Shown here piece after piece: positions 56,504 to 64,000 of a DNA stretch of 64,000 nt. A program made the translations under genes and the position numbers. This DNA is from Algoriphagus aestuarii. GTDB taxonomy: Bacteria; Bacteroidota; Bacteroidia; Cytophagales; Cyclobacteriaceae. The notes under the pieces are model-generated. The model was not told the DNA's origin. It made no database searches and saw nothing but the letters and a program-made list of their open reading frames with translations. The stretch lies in the NCBI GenBank assembly GCA_017051695.1, contig JAFIDK010000003.1, positions 227,426 to 291,425 of the forward strand, given 5' to 3'. Numbering within the stretch: the stretch's first letter is position 1; every line of letters starts with the position of its first letter.

Positions 56504-56534
56504 TTTGTCTGTGGATGAATTAATGTTAGTTTTA
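56504..56534 (+). promoter_or_regulatory. Candidate promoter of first tandem sulfatase
   Basis: TTTG at 56504-56507, 19 nt, then TAGTTTTA at 56527-56534 (7 of 8 to TAnnTTTG), 39 nt before the ATG at 56574; this supports the internal start. Confidence 0.4.
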
Positions 56535-56573
56535 GTATCAGGTAATGCCCAATCCCACCTAAATAGCCTTTCC

Positions 56574-58271
56574 ATGAAGTTGAAAAACTCTTTATTTCTG
56601 AGCGTCATTGCTTTATCTTTTCTTTTTTCCTGTGCCAAAATGGAAGAAAGCAAGCCCCAGCGACCCAATATCGTCTTTATCATGTCAGATGATCACGCCT
56701 ATCAGGCGATTTCAGCTTATGATAATACGCTGATCGAAACACCAAATATCGATCGGATCGCTAAAATGGGGATGTTGTTTACGAATGCTTCCGTGACCAA
56801 TTCCATTTGCGCACCTTCCCGGGCGACGATTTTGACAGGAAAACATTCGCACATCAATGGCAAGGTGGATAATCATTTCCCTTTTGATACCACTAATGTG
56901 ACTTTCCCGCAATTGCTACAGGATGCCGGGTACCAAACTGCCATGTTTGGGAAACTGCATTTTGGAAATAACCCGAAAGGATTTGACCAGTTCAAAATCC
57001 TTCCTGGTCAGGGGAAATATTACAACCCTGATTTTATCACCAAAAACGAAGGAAATGTCCAAGTGGAAGGTTATGTCACTGATATTATCACGGACATGAC
57101 TTTGGATTGGTTGGCAAATGAAAGAAAAGCCGATCAGCCATTTATGCTGATGTATCTGCACAAAGCTCCCCATAGAGAATGGCTTCCAGCAGGGAGACAT
57201 GTGGAGGAATTTACAAACCGGACTTTTAAAGAGCCGGCCACACTTTTTGACGATTATTCAGGCAGAGGAAGAGCGGCTCATGAAGCCGAAATGAATTTAT
57301 TGAAAGACATGCATTGGGCCGGGGATTCCAAACTTCGTCCGGAAGTATTGGATGAATTGGGTATCGAGCCAACTTCCGGCTGGGATAAAGCGGCTTTTGA
57401 AGGTGAAGTGGGAAGAATGAATCCAGAGCAACGTGCCGTTTGGGACAAAGCCTATGAGAAAGTGATAGAGGATTTCAAAAAGGCCTATCCAACCATGACA
57501 GAAGAGGATATGATGAAGTGGAGATACCAGCGCTACATGCAGGATTATTTGGGAACTATCAAAGCGGTTGATGAGAATGTGGGTCGTGTGTTGGATTATT
57601 TGGAAGCCAATGGCTTGATGGAAAACACGATCATCGTTTATACTTCTGATCAGGGATTCTATTTGGGAGAGCATGGTTGGTTTGATAAGCGATTTGTCTA
57701 CAATGAGTCTTTCAAAACCCCTTTGATTATGGCTTGGCCAGGTAAAACCCAAGCTGGTGTGAAGTCCGATGCAATGGTTCAGAATCTGGATTTTGCGCAA
57801 ACATTTTTGGAAGCAGCAGGAGTGGAGGCTCCTTCTGATATGCAAGGAGAAAGTTTGATTCCACTATTGACAGGAAAGGGTGAATGGACTAGGGATGCGG
57901 TTTATTACCATTATTACGAATATCCATCAGTACATATGGTGAAGCGCCATTATGCCATTATTACCAAAGATTACAAGCTGGTTCATTATTATTTTGACGC
58001 GGACGAGTGGGAGTTGATCGATAGAAAGAATGATCCCAACGAACTCAAAAATGTCTATGGAGATCCGGCATATGCGGAGATTCAAGCCGATTTGCATAAG
58101 CAACTCGATAGTTTAAGAGAGAAATACGGGGACAATTCCCAGATCTCTCAGCGATATATTGATGAGTATTTGGACTATTTGCAAAAGAATAATTCCTATG
58201 CAGGTGGAAAGAATACTGAGTTGCTGGATAAGATCTTTAAGGATAGAAAGCTTTCTACGGAAAAAGAGTAG
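56574..58271 (+). CDS. Sulfatase lipoprotein, tandem copy A
   Basis: A 565-residue sulfatase. The frame is open from 56343, but a lipoprotein signal starts at 56574 (MKLKNSLFLSVIALSFLFSC), and a promoter-like pair lies just upstream. Metal ligands IMSDDHAYQA (about 36-45), formylglycine site C79 in CAPSR, and SDQGFYLGEHGW and KRHYAIITKDYKL segments are visible. It shares most residues with the next gene but differs in a middle segment (about 255-300). The stop codon TAG lies inside the start of a repeat element (AGGCTGTCTCA). Confidence 0.9.
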   Translation: MKLKNSLFLSVIALSFLFSCAKMEESKPQRPNIVFIMSDDHAYQAISAYDNTLIETPNIDRIAKMGMLFTNASVTNSICAPSRATILTGKHSHINGKVDNHFPFDTTNVTFPQLLQDAGYQTAMFGKLHFGNNPKGFDQFKILPGQGKYYNPDFITKNEGNVQVEGYVTDIITDMTLDWLANERKADQPFMLMYLHKAPHREWLPAGRHVEEFTNRTFKEPATLFDDYSGRGRAAHEAEMNLLKDMHWAGDSKLRPEVLDELGIEPTSGWDKAAFEGEVGRMNPEQRAVWDKAYEKVIEDFKKAYPTMTEEDMMKWRYQRYMQDYLGTIKAVDENVGRVLDYLEANGLMENTIIVYTSDQGFYLGEHGWFDKRFVYNESFKTPLIMAWPGKTQAGVKSDAMVQNLDFAQTFLEAAGVEAPSDMQGESLIPLLTGKGEWTRDAVYYHYYEYPSVHMVKRHYAIITKDYKLVHYYFDADEWELIDRKNDPNELKNVYGDPAYAEIQADLHKQLDSLREKYGDNSQISQRYIDEYLDYLQKNNSYAGGKNTELLDKIFKDRKLSTEKE

Positions 58272-58310
58272 GCTGTCTCAGAGATGTCTCCCTGAGCGGA
58301 GTCGAAGGGT
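58270..58310. repeat. Partial copy 3 of the GAGGCTGTCTCA element
   Basis: AGGCTGTCTCA at 58270-58280 followed by CCTGAGCGGAGTCGAAGG, as in the full copies; the right half is absent or diverged. Confidence 0.7.
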
Positions 58311-58683
58311 ATTTCTTCGCTAAACTTCAGAAAGTGGTCATTTCGATTGTAGCATGCGGAGAGAGTAGTCAGTGATCAGTATAAAATCAGTAGGCAGTCG
58401 CAGTGATCAGTCCACGGTCGACTATCGACTGTCGACTGTGGTCAACTTTGTCATTTCGAATGAAGCATACGGAGAGAGTAGTCTGTGATCAATAATCAGT
58501 AAACAGCCAACACAAAAGCAGTCTACAGATGGATGTTATATTCTTTAAATCTTTTAAAATTTGAAACTCTAAAATCTACCTTTCTATACAGTTGAACTCA
58601 AATTTTCATTTATTCCTCTAACCAATTCCCCCTTCAAAAGGGGGTAAGGGGGATTTAAAAACTTAATCCATCCACTCAACCCT
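58272..58683. repeat. Repeat-rich spacer between tandem sulfatases
   Basis: About 410 bp with no gene. Besides partial copy 3 of the MITE-like element, it has two 44-bp direct repeats (58337-58380 and 58450-58493, about 5 mismatches), three 7-bp units TCGACTA/TCGACTG/TCGACTG (58418-58438) and a CCCCCTT / AAGGGGG hairpin (58628-58644) followed by TAAGGGGGA. The second sulfatase's promoter should lie here but is not clear. Confidence 0.7.
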
Positions 58684-60375
58684 ATGAAATACATCCATTC
58701 AATTTTAGCATTCTCTTTTGGAATCACTCTTTTGGCAGGATGTCAAAAAGCGGAAGAGGAAAAGCCTCAGCGTCCCAACATCATTTTTATCATGTCGGAT
58801 GATCATGCTTATCAGGCAATTTCAGCTTATGACAACACGCTGATCGAAACTCCAAATATTGATAGAATTGCAGAAATGGGGATGCTTTTTACCCAGGCAT
58901 CTGTGACCAATTCTATTTGTGCGCCTTCCCGAGCGACAATTTTGACAGGAAAGCATTCTCACATGAACGGGAAGGTTGACAATCATTTCCCTTTTGACAC
59001 CACCAATGTGACTTTCCCTCAAATCCTGCAAAAAGCTGGCTATCAAACCGCCATGTTTGGGAAATTGCACTTCGGGAACAATCCAAAAGGCTTTGATCAA
59101 TTTAAAATTCTTCCGGGTCAGGGTAATTATTACAATCCTGAGTTCATTACCAAGGAGGAAGGAAATATCAAAGTATCAGGCTATGTCACGGATATTATCA
59201 CCGACTTTACTTTGGATTGGTTGAGTAAGGAGCGAAAGAAAGAAGATCCGTTCTTGTTGATGTATTTGCACAAAGCTCCTCATAGAGCTTGGTATATGGC
59301 TGAGAGACACTTGGATGAATTCACCAATAAGACTTTCCCAGAACCTGCGACTTTGTTTGATGATTATTCGGGAAGAACTCCTCCTGCTGCAGAAGCAGAA
59401 ATGAATATCCTGAAACACATGGGTTGGTCAGGGGACAACAAGGTGTTCCCAGAAGTGATGGACGAATTGGGTATTGAAGAAATCGGTCCAGATAAAAGGA
59501 GATTTGTCAATCAGTGGGACCGTTTTGATTCTGCCCAAAAGGCAAATTTTGACAGAGCTTACGGGAAAGTAAATGAGGAATTCAAAAAGCTGTATCCGAG
59601 CATGAGCGAAGAGGATAAAATGAAGTGGAAATACAATCGCTACATGCAGGATTATCTGGGTTCGATTAAGTCCGTAGACGAAAATGTGGGAAGACTGCTG
59701 GATTACTTGGAAGCAAATGATTTGATGGAAAATACCATCATCGTGTACACTTCTGATCAGGGGTTTTATTTGGGAGAACACGGTTGGTTTGATAAGCGAT
59801 TTGTTTACGATGAATCTTTCAAAACCCCGCTTTTGGTGGCTTGGCCGGGAAAAGTGAAACCGGGCACTAAATCTGATGAGTTGGTTCAGAATCTGGATTT
59901 CGCTCAAACATTCCTGGATATTGCCGGAGTGGCGGCACCTGCAGATATGCAAGGGGAAAGCATCGTTCCGGTCTTGACTGGCAATTTGGAAAACTGGAAT
60001 CGGGATGCGGTTTATTACCATTATTATGAATACCCTGCCGAGCATATGGTTAACCGTCATTATGCCATTGTGACCAAAGATTACAAATTGATCCACTACT
60101 ATTATGTAAATGATGTATGGGAATTGATCGATCGTAAAAAGGATCCCAAGGAGCTTAAAAATGTCTACAACGATCCGGCATATGCAGAAATCAGAGCCGA
60201 ACTTCATGAAAAGCTGAATGAGCTGAGAAAAAAATACAAAGACAGCAATGAAATCAGCCAGGGTTATATCGATCAACTCCTAAATGATGCCGATGAAGGA
60301 AGAGTTTATGGAATCAATAAAGAAGGAGTGGAGGAGATCAAAGCGAGGAGGAAAGAGATTGAAGAAAGTAACTAA
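58684..60375 (+). CDS. Sulfatase lipoprotein, tandem copy B
   Basis: A 563-residue sulfatase closely similar to the previous gene. Lipoprotein signal MKYIHSILAFSFGITLLAGC, metal ligands IMSDDHAYQA, formylglycine site C79 in CAPSR, and SDQGFYLGEHGW are shared. The most divergent parts are about 250-300 and the C-terminus (EGRVYGINKEGVEEIKARRKE). Probable role: desulfation of a glycan at the surface or periplasm, likely with a different regio- or chain-length preference to copy A. The start is fixed by the signal. Confidence 0.9.
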   Translation: MKYIHSILAFSFGITLLAGCQKAEEEKPQRPNIIFIMSDDHAYQAISAYDNTLIETPNIDRIAEMGMLFTQASVTNSICAPSRATILTGKHSHMNGKVDNHFPFDTTNVTFPQILQKAGYQTAMFGKLHFGNNPKGFDQFKILPGQGNYYNPEFITKEEGNIKVSGYVTDIITDFTLDWLSKERKKEDPFLLMYLHKAPHRAWYMAERHLDEFTNKTFPEPATLFDDYSGRTPPAAEAEMNILKHMGWSGDNKVFPEVMDELGIEEIGPDKRRFVNQWDRFDSAQKANFDRAYGKVNEEFKKLYPSMSEEDKMKWKYNRYMQDYLGSIKSVDENVGRLLDYLEANDLMENTIIVYTSDQGFYLGEHGWFDKRFVYDESFKTPLLVAWPGKVKPGTKSDELVQNLDFAQTFLDIAGVAAPADMQGESIVPVLTGNLENWNRDAVYYHYYEYPAEHMVNRHYAIVTKDYKLIHYYYVNDVWELIDRKKDPKELKNVYNDPAYAEIRAELHEKLNELRKKYKDSNEISQGYIDQLLNDADEGRVYGINKEGVEEIKARRKEIEESN

Positions 60376-60389
60376 TCACTTATTAATGC

Positions 60390-60531
60390 TGAGGCTGTCT
60401 CAAAAGGCTATGATATTGTCAGCCTGAGCGGAGTCGAAGGCTTAATACAGCGGATAAAGCTACATTTCGATTTCGTGACTCTCGTCTCTCAAGTGCTCAA
60501 TTTGACAAAAAGATGTTACGAGACAGCCTCA
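60390..60531. repeat. 142-bp MITE-like element, copy 4
   Basis: Perfect 12-bp inverted ends TGAGGCTGTCTC / GAGACAGCCTCA (60390-60401 with 60520-60531). The interior matches copy 1 at 3668-3811 over nearly the whole length. It lies 14 nt after the sulfatase stop and 22 nt before the convergent gene's end, so it can act as the hairpin between them. Confidence 0.85.
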
Positions 60532-60552
60532 TTAACTATTTACTGTAATTGG

Positions 60553-61056
60553 TCATTTTTCTTTTTCAAGGTCCTTTATAATTTCCTCGATTACTTTGAT
60601 GCTGGTTTCTGGCTTCTTTGAATTTTCCAAGAAATCCACAAATTCCTTTGAAAAAGACTGCCTTCGGTTTACCCACCATTCTTGGATTCCTGGATGATGA
60701 AAATAGGAAATGATAGTATTCCGGTTGCTTTGCCAAAGCCAAGGTTCCAGCACTTTCATTTTGTTTTGGTAGAATAGGTTCTCCCAAATTCTAAACATCT
60801 GGATGTATAAAAAATTTGAAGTCCGCTTATTGTCTTCATCAAGCATGTTCCAGGACTGTATTCCTTTTTCAAATAATTTGCCTAGATCTCTATCGACAAT
60901 CAATTGGTGAAGAAATTCTCTGTTGGAATTGGCAAAGGAATCGTAAAAGTTAGAACGAACAGCCTGAGTGTTTTTTTTAATCTGGACTGCAAGAAATACA
61001 ACAGAAATTATGACTCCAAGAGATGTCAGGATATTGATTATCAAATTTATGGACAT
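60553..61056 (-). CDS. Hypothetical membrane-anchored protein, 167 residues
   Basis: An N-terminal hydrophobic helix (about 4-25, LIINILTSLGVIISVVFLAVQ) is followed by a soluble, charged helical domain with aromatic residues (FRIWENLFYQNKM, WLWQSNRNTIISYFHHPGIQEWW). It resembles DUF6082-like proteins, but I am not certain. No catalytic motif seen. Its start is 30 nt after the stop of the DHFR/RibD-like gene, so it may be co-transcribed with it. Confidence 0.65.
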   Translation of the reverse strand: MSINLIINILTSLGVIISVVFLAVQIKKNTQAVRSNFYDSFANSNREFLHQLIVDRDLGKLFEKGIQSWNMLDEDNKRTSNFLYIQMFRIWENLFYQNKMKVLEPWLWQSNRNTIISYFHHPGIQEWWVNRRQSFSKEFVDFLENSKKPETSIKVIEEIIKDLEKEK

Positions 61057-61086
61057 GCCGAATGCTGTTTATAAATCCTTAATAGT

Positions 61087-61641
61087 TCAAGCACTAGAAT
61101 AAGTCAAAAGTACTGCTCCAGACCCAAAGATCTTTGTATGCTTTAATTGAAGATCGTGTTTTTCAGGGATTTGATAAAAAAATGAAAGCCCTTTTCCAAC
61201 TATGACCGGATGGATGCAGAGTTGAAATTCGTCAATCAGTTCAAGATTGGTTAGTTGGACAATCAAACTTCGGCTACCGACCAGAACATCCCCACTTTGA
61301 TGGTTTTTCAATTCTCTGACTGTTTCTTCCAAAGATTTAGAAGCAAGATCTGCAGTTTCCCAACCTAGGTCCGCATTTGTTTTAAACTGATTTGAAAAAA
61401 TAATTTTGGGAATCCGATCCATTGCTAAGGCAAATTCATCCATGGATTTTTCTCCTGAGGGATGAAGTAAAAGCTCCTTCCAGAATTTCATTAACTGAAA
61501 AGTTGAATTCCCATAGAGGATCATCGAAGAATTCCGAAGGAGTTGGGTGTAATGATCGTGAACTTCTTCATCCGGATCAAAAGCTGTATGGTCACAAAAC
61601 CCGTCTAGTGTTAAATTAAATGCTGCGATGATCTTTCTCAT
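61087..61641 (-). CDS. Dihydrofolate reductase/RibD C-terminal-family protein
   Basis: A 184-residue protein with the RibD_C fold: MRKIIAAFNLTLDGFCDH (1-18), ILYGNSTFQLM (about 41-51), DVLVGSRSLIVQLTNLELIDEFQLCIHPVIVGKGLSFF (split over about 120-155). Such YwjB/YyaP-like proteins bind NADP(H) and are mostly uncharacterised reductases, not true FolA. Next to it upstream is a decayed serine-hydrolase fragment, so the promoter region here may be rearranged. Confidence 0.88.
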   Translation of the reverse strand: MRKIIAAFNLTLDGFCDHTAFDPDEEVHDHYTQLLRNSSMILYGNSTFQLMKFWKELLLHPSGEKSMDEFALAMDRIPKIIFSNQFKTNADLGWETADLASKSLEETVRELKNHQSGDVLVGSRSLIVQLTNLELIDEFQLCIHPVIVGKGLSFFYQIPEKHDLQLKHTKIFGSGAVLLTYSSA

Positions 61642-61642
61642 T

Positions 61643-61810
61643 TTATTGTTTTAGTCTTTTTTTCACATTCTCCATTTCTTGTATCAACTTCGCAAAAACT
61701 GGTCCTACTGATCTTCCTTTCCAGCCAGAACTGTAATTGGCGGCCAGGCAAAGGTCTTTTTCAAGGATTTAAACCACCATGGTTCACCAAAATCTGGAAT
61801 GAAAATAGGC
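61643..61810 (-). pseudogene. Decayed C-terminal fragment of a serine hydrolase (paralogue of 62717-63811)
   Basis: Positions 61668-61810 align without gaps to 62736-62878, with 14 mismatches by hand count. On the minus strand the fragment would read NYSSGWKGRSVGPVFAKLIQEME and end at TAA (61643-61645). A TAC to TAA change gives an in-frame stop before ILEKDLCLAANYSSG, and the rest of the gene is missing. It is a leftover of a duplication or rearrangement. Confidence 0.82.
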
Positions 61811-61862
61811 CTCGACCTCACTCAACCTGATCATTTTTTTTATAAGAATAGTCTTTGAGCAA

Positions 61863-62069
61863 TTACTCAGAAACATATTCTAGAATATCCCCTGGCTGAC
61901 AGTCCAATACCTCACAAATGCTTTCCAAAGTACTAAATCTGATAGCTTTTGCTTTTCCTGTTTTTAGGATAGAAAGGTTAGAAAGGGTTAAACCTACTTT
62001 TTCAGATAGTTCGTTCAAAGACATCTTTCTTTTGGCCATCATCACGTCCAAGTTTACAATTATGGGCAT
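61863..62069 (-). CDS. XRE-family HTH transcriptional regulator
   Basis: A 68-residue single-domain HTH protein (MPIIVNLDVMMAKRKMSLNELSEKVGLTLSNLSILKTGKAKAIRFSTLESICEVLD, read in parts at 1-56), like the YozG/Cro-C1 type. It starts 3 nt after the stop of the DUF2975 gene, a common pairing in which the regulator probably controls the membrane protein. It likely binds AT-rich dyads upstream of its operon. Confidence 0.9.
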   Translation of the reverse strand: MPIIVNLDVMMAKRKMSLNELSEKVGLTLSNLSILKTGKAKAIRFSTLESICEVLDCQPGDILEYVSE

Positions 62070-62072
62070 ATC

Positions 62073-62609
62073 TTAAACTGTTAACTCGTTTTCGTTTTGT
62101 ATTTCAAGGCCTTTTCGGAAGATCACGGCAATGATATAAATGATACCGGCCATTAATATAAAGGCTTGGCTATCTTGCCAATATTGGTTTAACAAATCCG
62201 TATCGTAAGTATGTTTTTCCAAATAATCTGCTGATTTTCTGGCAATCAGACTTAAAATACCAATAGAAAAAGTAATGTAGCTGATCCGATAAATCTTATT
62301 GGATACAAACGGATTGAAGGGATTGGAAAGATCCATTTTCATCATCATTTGTACTACCTCGAGAAATAAGACAGTGGTTAGAACAGCGATCACTAAGATA
62401 AAACTATACATGCTGTAAAATGCCCATTGACTTTTTTCATACATCTCGGTCAAATCCAAAGTAATGTACAGTTTGGATAAGGCCTTGGGGTTTAAGAAAT
62501 GAAAGATGAAATTGGTGAGTAGGCCTCCCACTTGGATGCATAGACCAACTAGAATTAAGGAAGCAATAACGGTTAATGCCCTAAAAACGAAAGAATTTGT
62601 TTTTGACAT
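62073..62609 (-). CDS. DUF2975-family membrane protein
   Basis: A 178-residue protein with four hydrophobic helices (about 10-34, 60-85, 109-126, 145-165), matching the DUF2975 layout. Function unknown. It precedes the XRE regulator by 3 nt and forms the conserved DUF2975-HTH pair. Confidence 0.88.
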   Translation of the reverse strand: MSKTNSFVFRALTVIASLILVGLCIQVGGLLTNFIFHFLNPKALSKLYITLDLTEMYEKSQWAFYSMYSFILVIAVLTTVLFLEVVQMMMKMDLSNPFNPFVSNKIYRISYITFSIGILSLIARKSADYLEKHTYDTDLLNQYWQDSQAFILMAGIIYIIAVIFRKGLEIQNENELTV

Positions 62610-62628
62610 AATTTCACAGGATTAAATT

Positions 62629-62680
62629 TTACCAATAGTAATAAATATTTATTGAAAAATAATAAATATAGATTGGTAAT
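62629..62680 (-). promoter_or_regulatory. Candidate operator region of the DUF2975/XRE operon
   Basis: The spacer upstream of DUF2975 contains the 14-bp perfect palindrome AATAAATATTTATT (62640-62653), lying between TTACCAAT and ATTGGTAA arms that face each other about 45 nt apart. It is likely a binding region for the XRE protein; no full -7 box was identified. Confidence 0.35.
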
Positions 62681-62716
62681 CACAAAATATATTTTTCTAT
62701 TTTGTTTAAAGAGATC

Positions 62717-63811
62717 CTAATTTTTCAATGATTCTTTCTCCATTTCTTGTATCAACTTCGCAAAAACAGGAGCTACCGAACTTCCTTTCCAGCCAGAACT
62801 GTAATTGGCGGCAAGGTAAAGGTCTTTTTCAGGGATGTAAACCAACATGGTCCCCCAAAATCCGGAATGACAATAGGCATCATACTCGCCGATTTTTATT
62901 CGATACATACCCATTTGATAGTCCATCATGGCTTTTTTTTCATAACTCACATGCTCTAACATGGTGTCTAGCGTGGCCGGGTTTTCGAAAAGTTTCCTTT
63001 GAAATAAAAGCTGGAAAAAATCCACCAGTTCCTCGGTATTTGATAAAAAACCACCGCCTCCGTAATAATCCATGGTTGGACTGAAATTATAAGTATCCAT
63101 TCCTTGAAAATATTGATGGATTCTGAGTTGATCTGTTTTGGGATCTTCGCCTTCAAAGTCCGTTCTGTCTAGCCCAAATGCTTCCAATTTCAATAAATCC
63201 TTTATTCCACCGTCTAAATTCTTGCCGGTGTATTTTTCGATCAGCTCACCTAAAATCACATACCCTGTATCAGAATAGCTGAATTGCTCGCCTGGTGGCC
63301 CAATGGGTTCGCCTTTGTCCACAGCCATTTGAAATTGCTCCGTTCTTGTCCAATGATGGCTAGAATCTTTTAGAATGGTATCGAAGAACTCTGGAGCATG
63401 GGTATGGTCAAAAAATCCTGCCGAATGTCTCAGGATCTGGCGGATCGTGATTTGATCTAGGTTGTAATCTTTGGATAAAATAGCTGCATGTTCAGCAGAG
63501 ATGTGCTTGGAAACAGGGTCTTCTAAACTTAAAACTCCCATTTCCATCAATCTGAGGATACTTGCAGCCACATAGGTTTTGGTGACACTGGCGATTCGGA
63601 AAGTTTGTTTCGGTGTCATTTTCTCTTTGGTCTTGATATCTGCAAATCCAGCAGCTCCAGACCATGAAAATGAGTCATCACCGGATTGTATATTGACAGA
63701 AATTCCGGCTTTGTCTTCACCTAATTCATTTTCAAGTACAGAAGTGAAATCCTGTGCAGTTGTGGCTTGAATGAAAATTAAAGCCAGTATAAATGGCGCT
63801 ATTCTGCTCAT
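62717..63811 (-). CDS. Secreted serine hydrolase, beta-lactamase family
   Basis: A 364-residue protein with a signal peptide (1-20, ending TTAQ). The nucleophile motif S75-V-T-K78 lies in FRIASVTKTY, the second motif is YSDTGYVILGELIE, and HSAGFFDHTH lies after the first motif. It has the same fold as the hydrolase at 683-1972 but is not a close paralogue. Probable role: periplasmic esterase or peptidase. A degenerate copy of its 3' end lies at 61643-61810. Monocistronic. Confidence 0.88.
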   Translation of the reverse strand: MSRIAPFILALIFIQATTAQDFTSVLENELGEDKAGISVNIQSGDDSFSWSGAAGFADIKTKEKMTPKQTFRIASVTKTYVAASILRLMEMGVLSLEDPVSKHISAEHAAILSKDYNLDQITIRQILRHSAGFFDHTHAPEFFDTILKDSSHHWTRTEQFQMAVDKGEPIGPPGEQFSYSDTGYVILGELIEKYTGKNLDGGIKDLLKLEAFGLDRTDFEGEDPKTDQLRIHQYFQGMDTYNFSPTMDYYGGGGFLSNTEELVDFFQLLFQRKLFENPATLDTMLEHVSYEKKAMMDYQMGMYRIKIGEYDAYCHSGFWGTMLVYIPEKDLYLAANYSSGWKGSSVAPVFAKLIQEMEKESLKN

Positions 63812-63860
63812 TGGGTAGGAATTTATTTTTATTGAAAATATGAATATTGATTATTCTACC

Positions 63861-64000
63861 CTATGCTTTATAGTGTGGATTATTTTCTTTTTGTCTAAAA
63901 GCATAAAAATGCATTGGGATTCGTAATTCATACCCTAGCTTTTTATAAATCTCGATGGCATTTTTGTTGTCCGCACGGGAGTGAAGAAATGGTTTTCTTC
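63861..64000 (-). CDS. GNAT-family N-acetyltransferase, C-terminal fragment (cut by window edge)
   Basis: Reading from the right edge, 45 residues end at TAG (63861-63863). FLHSRADNKNAIEIYKKLGY is the conserved C-terminal motif B of GNAT acetyltransferases. The start is outside the window, so the substrate and length are unknown. Confidence 0.8.
   Translation of the reverse strand, partial: RKPFLHSRADNKNAIEIYKKLGYELRIPMHFYAFRQKENNPHYKA

Overview
This window looks like chromosomal DNA of a Bacteroidota species, most likely an aerobic, glycan-degrading member of the Cyclobacteriaceae (Algoriphagus-like). Supporting signs are a SusC/SusD pair, many sulfatases, N-terminal lipoprotein and secretion signals, a three-gene pnt transhydrogenase operon, TPR histidine kinase/LytTR signalling, AT-rich spacers and candidate TAnnTTTG-type -7 boxes. 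No rRNA, tRNA, CRISPR array, phage or intact transposase gene was seen. Genus-level placement is inference.

Layout: 1-3.5 kb holds the end of a PDZ/HtrA-type protein, a serine hydrolase and a SulP transporter. 3.8-9.5 kb encodes secreted proteins: a large BNR/sortilin-like propeller, a DUF6600 protein with a long disordered tail and a haem-binding protein. 10-18.2 kb is a minus-strand block with two Gfo/Idh/MocA oxidoreductases, a DUF1501 plus PSCyt1/DUF1549/DUF1553 pair, an SDR and a DinB protein. 18.7-21.5 kb is the pnt operon.

21.6-37.6 kb is a catabolic region. A five-gene minus-strand operon encodes a PqaA-like protein, a CE15-like esterase, a BNR propeller, a DHDPS/NAL-family aldolase and an SSS symporter. 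It is followed by a PhoD-like phosphatase, a GH33-type sialidase and SusC/SusD. A perfect palindrome lies over the SusC promoter region. 38-43.1 kb holds three secreted phosphoesterases: a calcineurin-like enzyme, a Ca-dependent PI-PLC-like enzyme, and a fusion of a GDPD/PLC-like domain to alkaline phosphatase. 43.5-51.4 kb holds a carboxylesterase, a TPR histidine kinase/TonB_C/LytTR group, a lipoprotein and an ABC transporter.

51.5-60.4 kb is a sulfatase locus: a minus-strand operon (sulfatase, propeller glycosidase, TetR, sulfatase) and, divergently, a tandem pair of closely related sulfatase lipoproteins. 60.5-64 kb holds a hypothetical membrane protein, a DHFR/RibD-family protein, an XRE/DUF2975 pair, a serine hydrolase with a decayed fragment of itself nearby, and the end of a GNAT acetyltransferase.

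The non-coding DNA carries several non-autonomous, transposon-like repeats: a family with GAGGCTGTCTCA ends (four places), one copy of which is interrupted by a second element flanked by a 10-bp direct repeat, and an unrelated 250-bp element with 24-bp inverted ends downstream of SusD.
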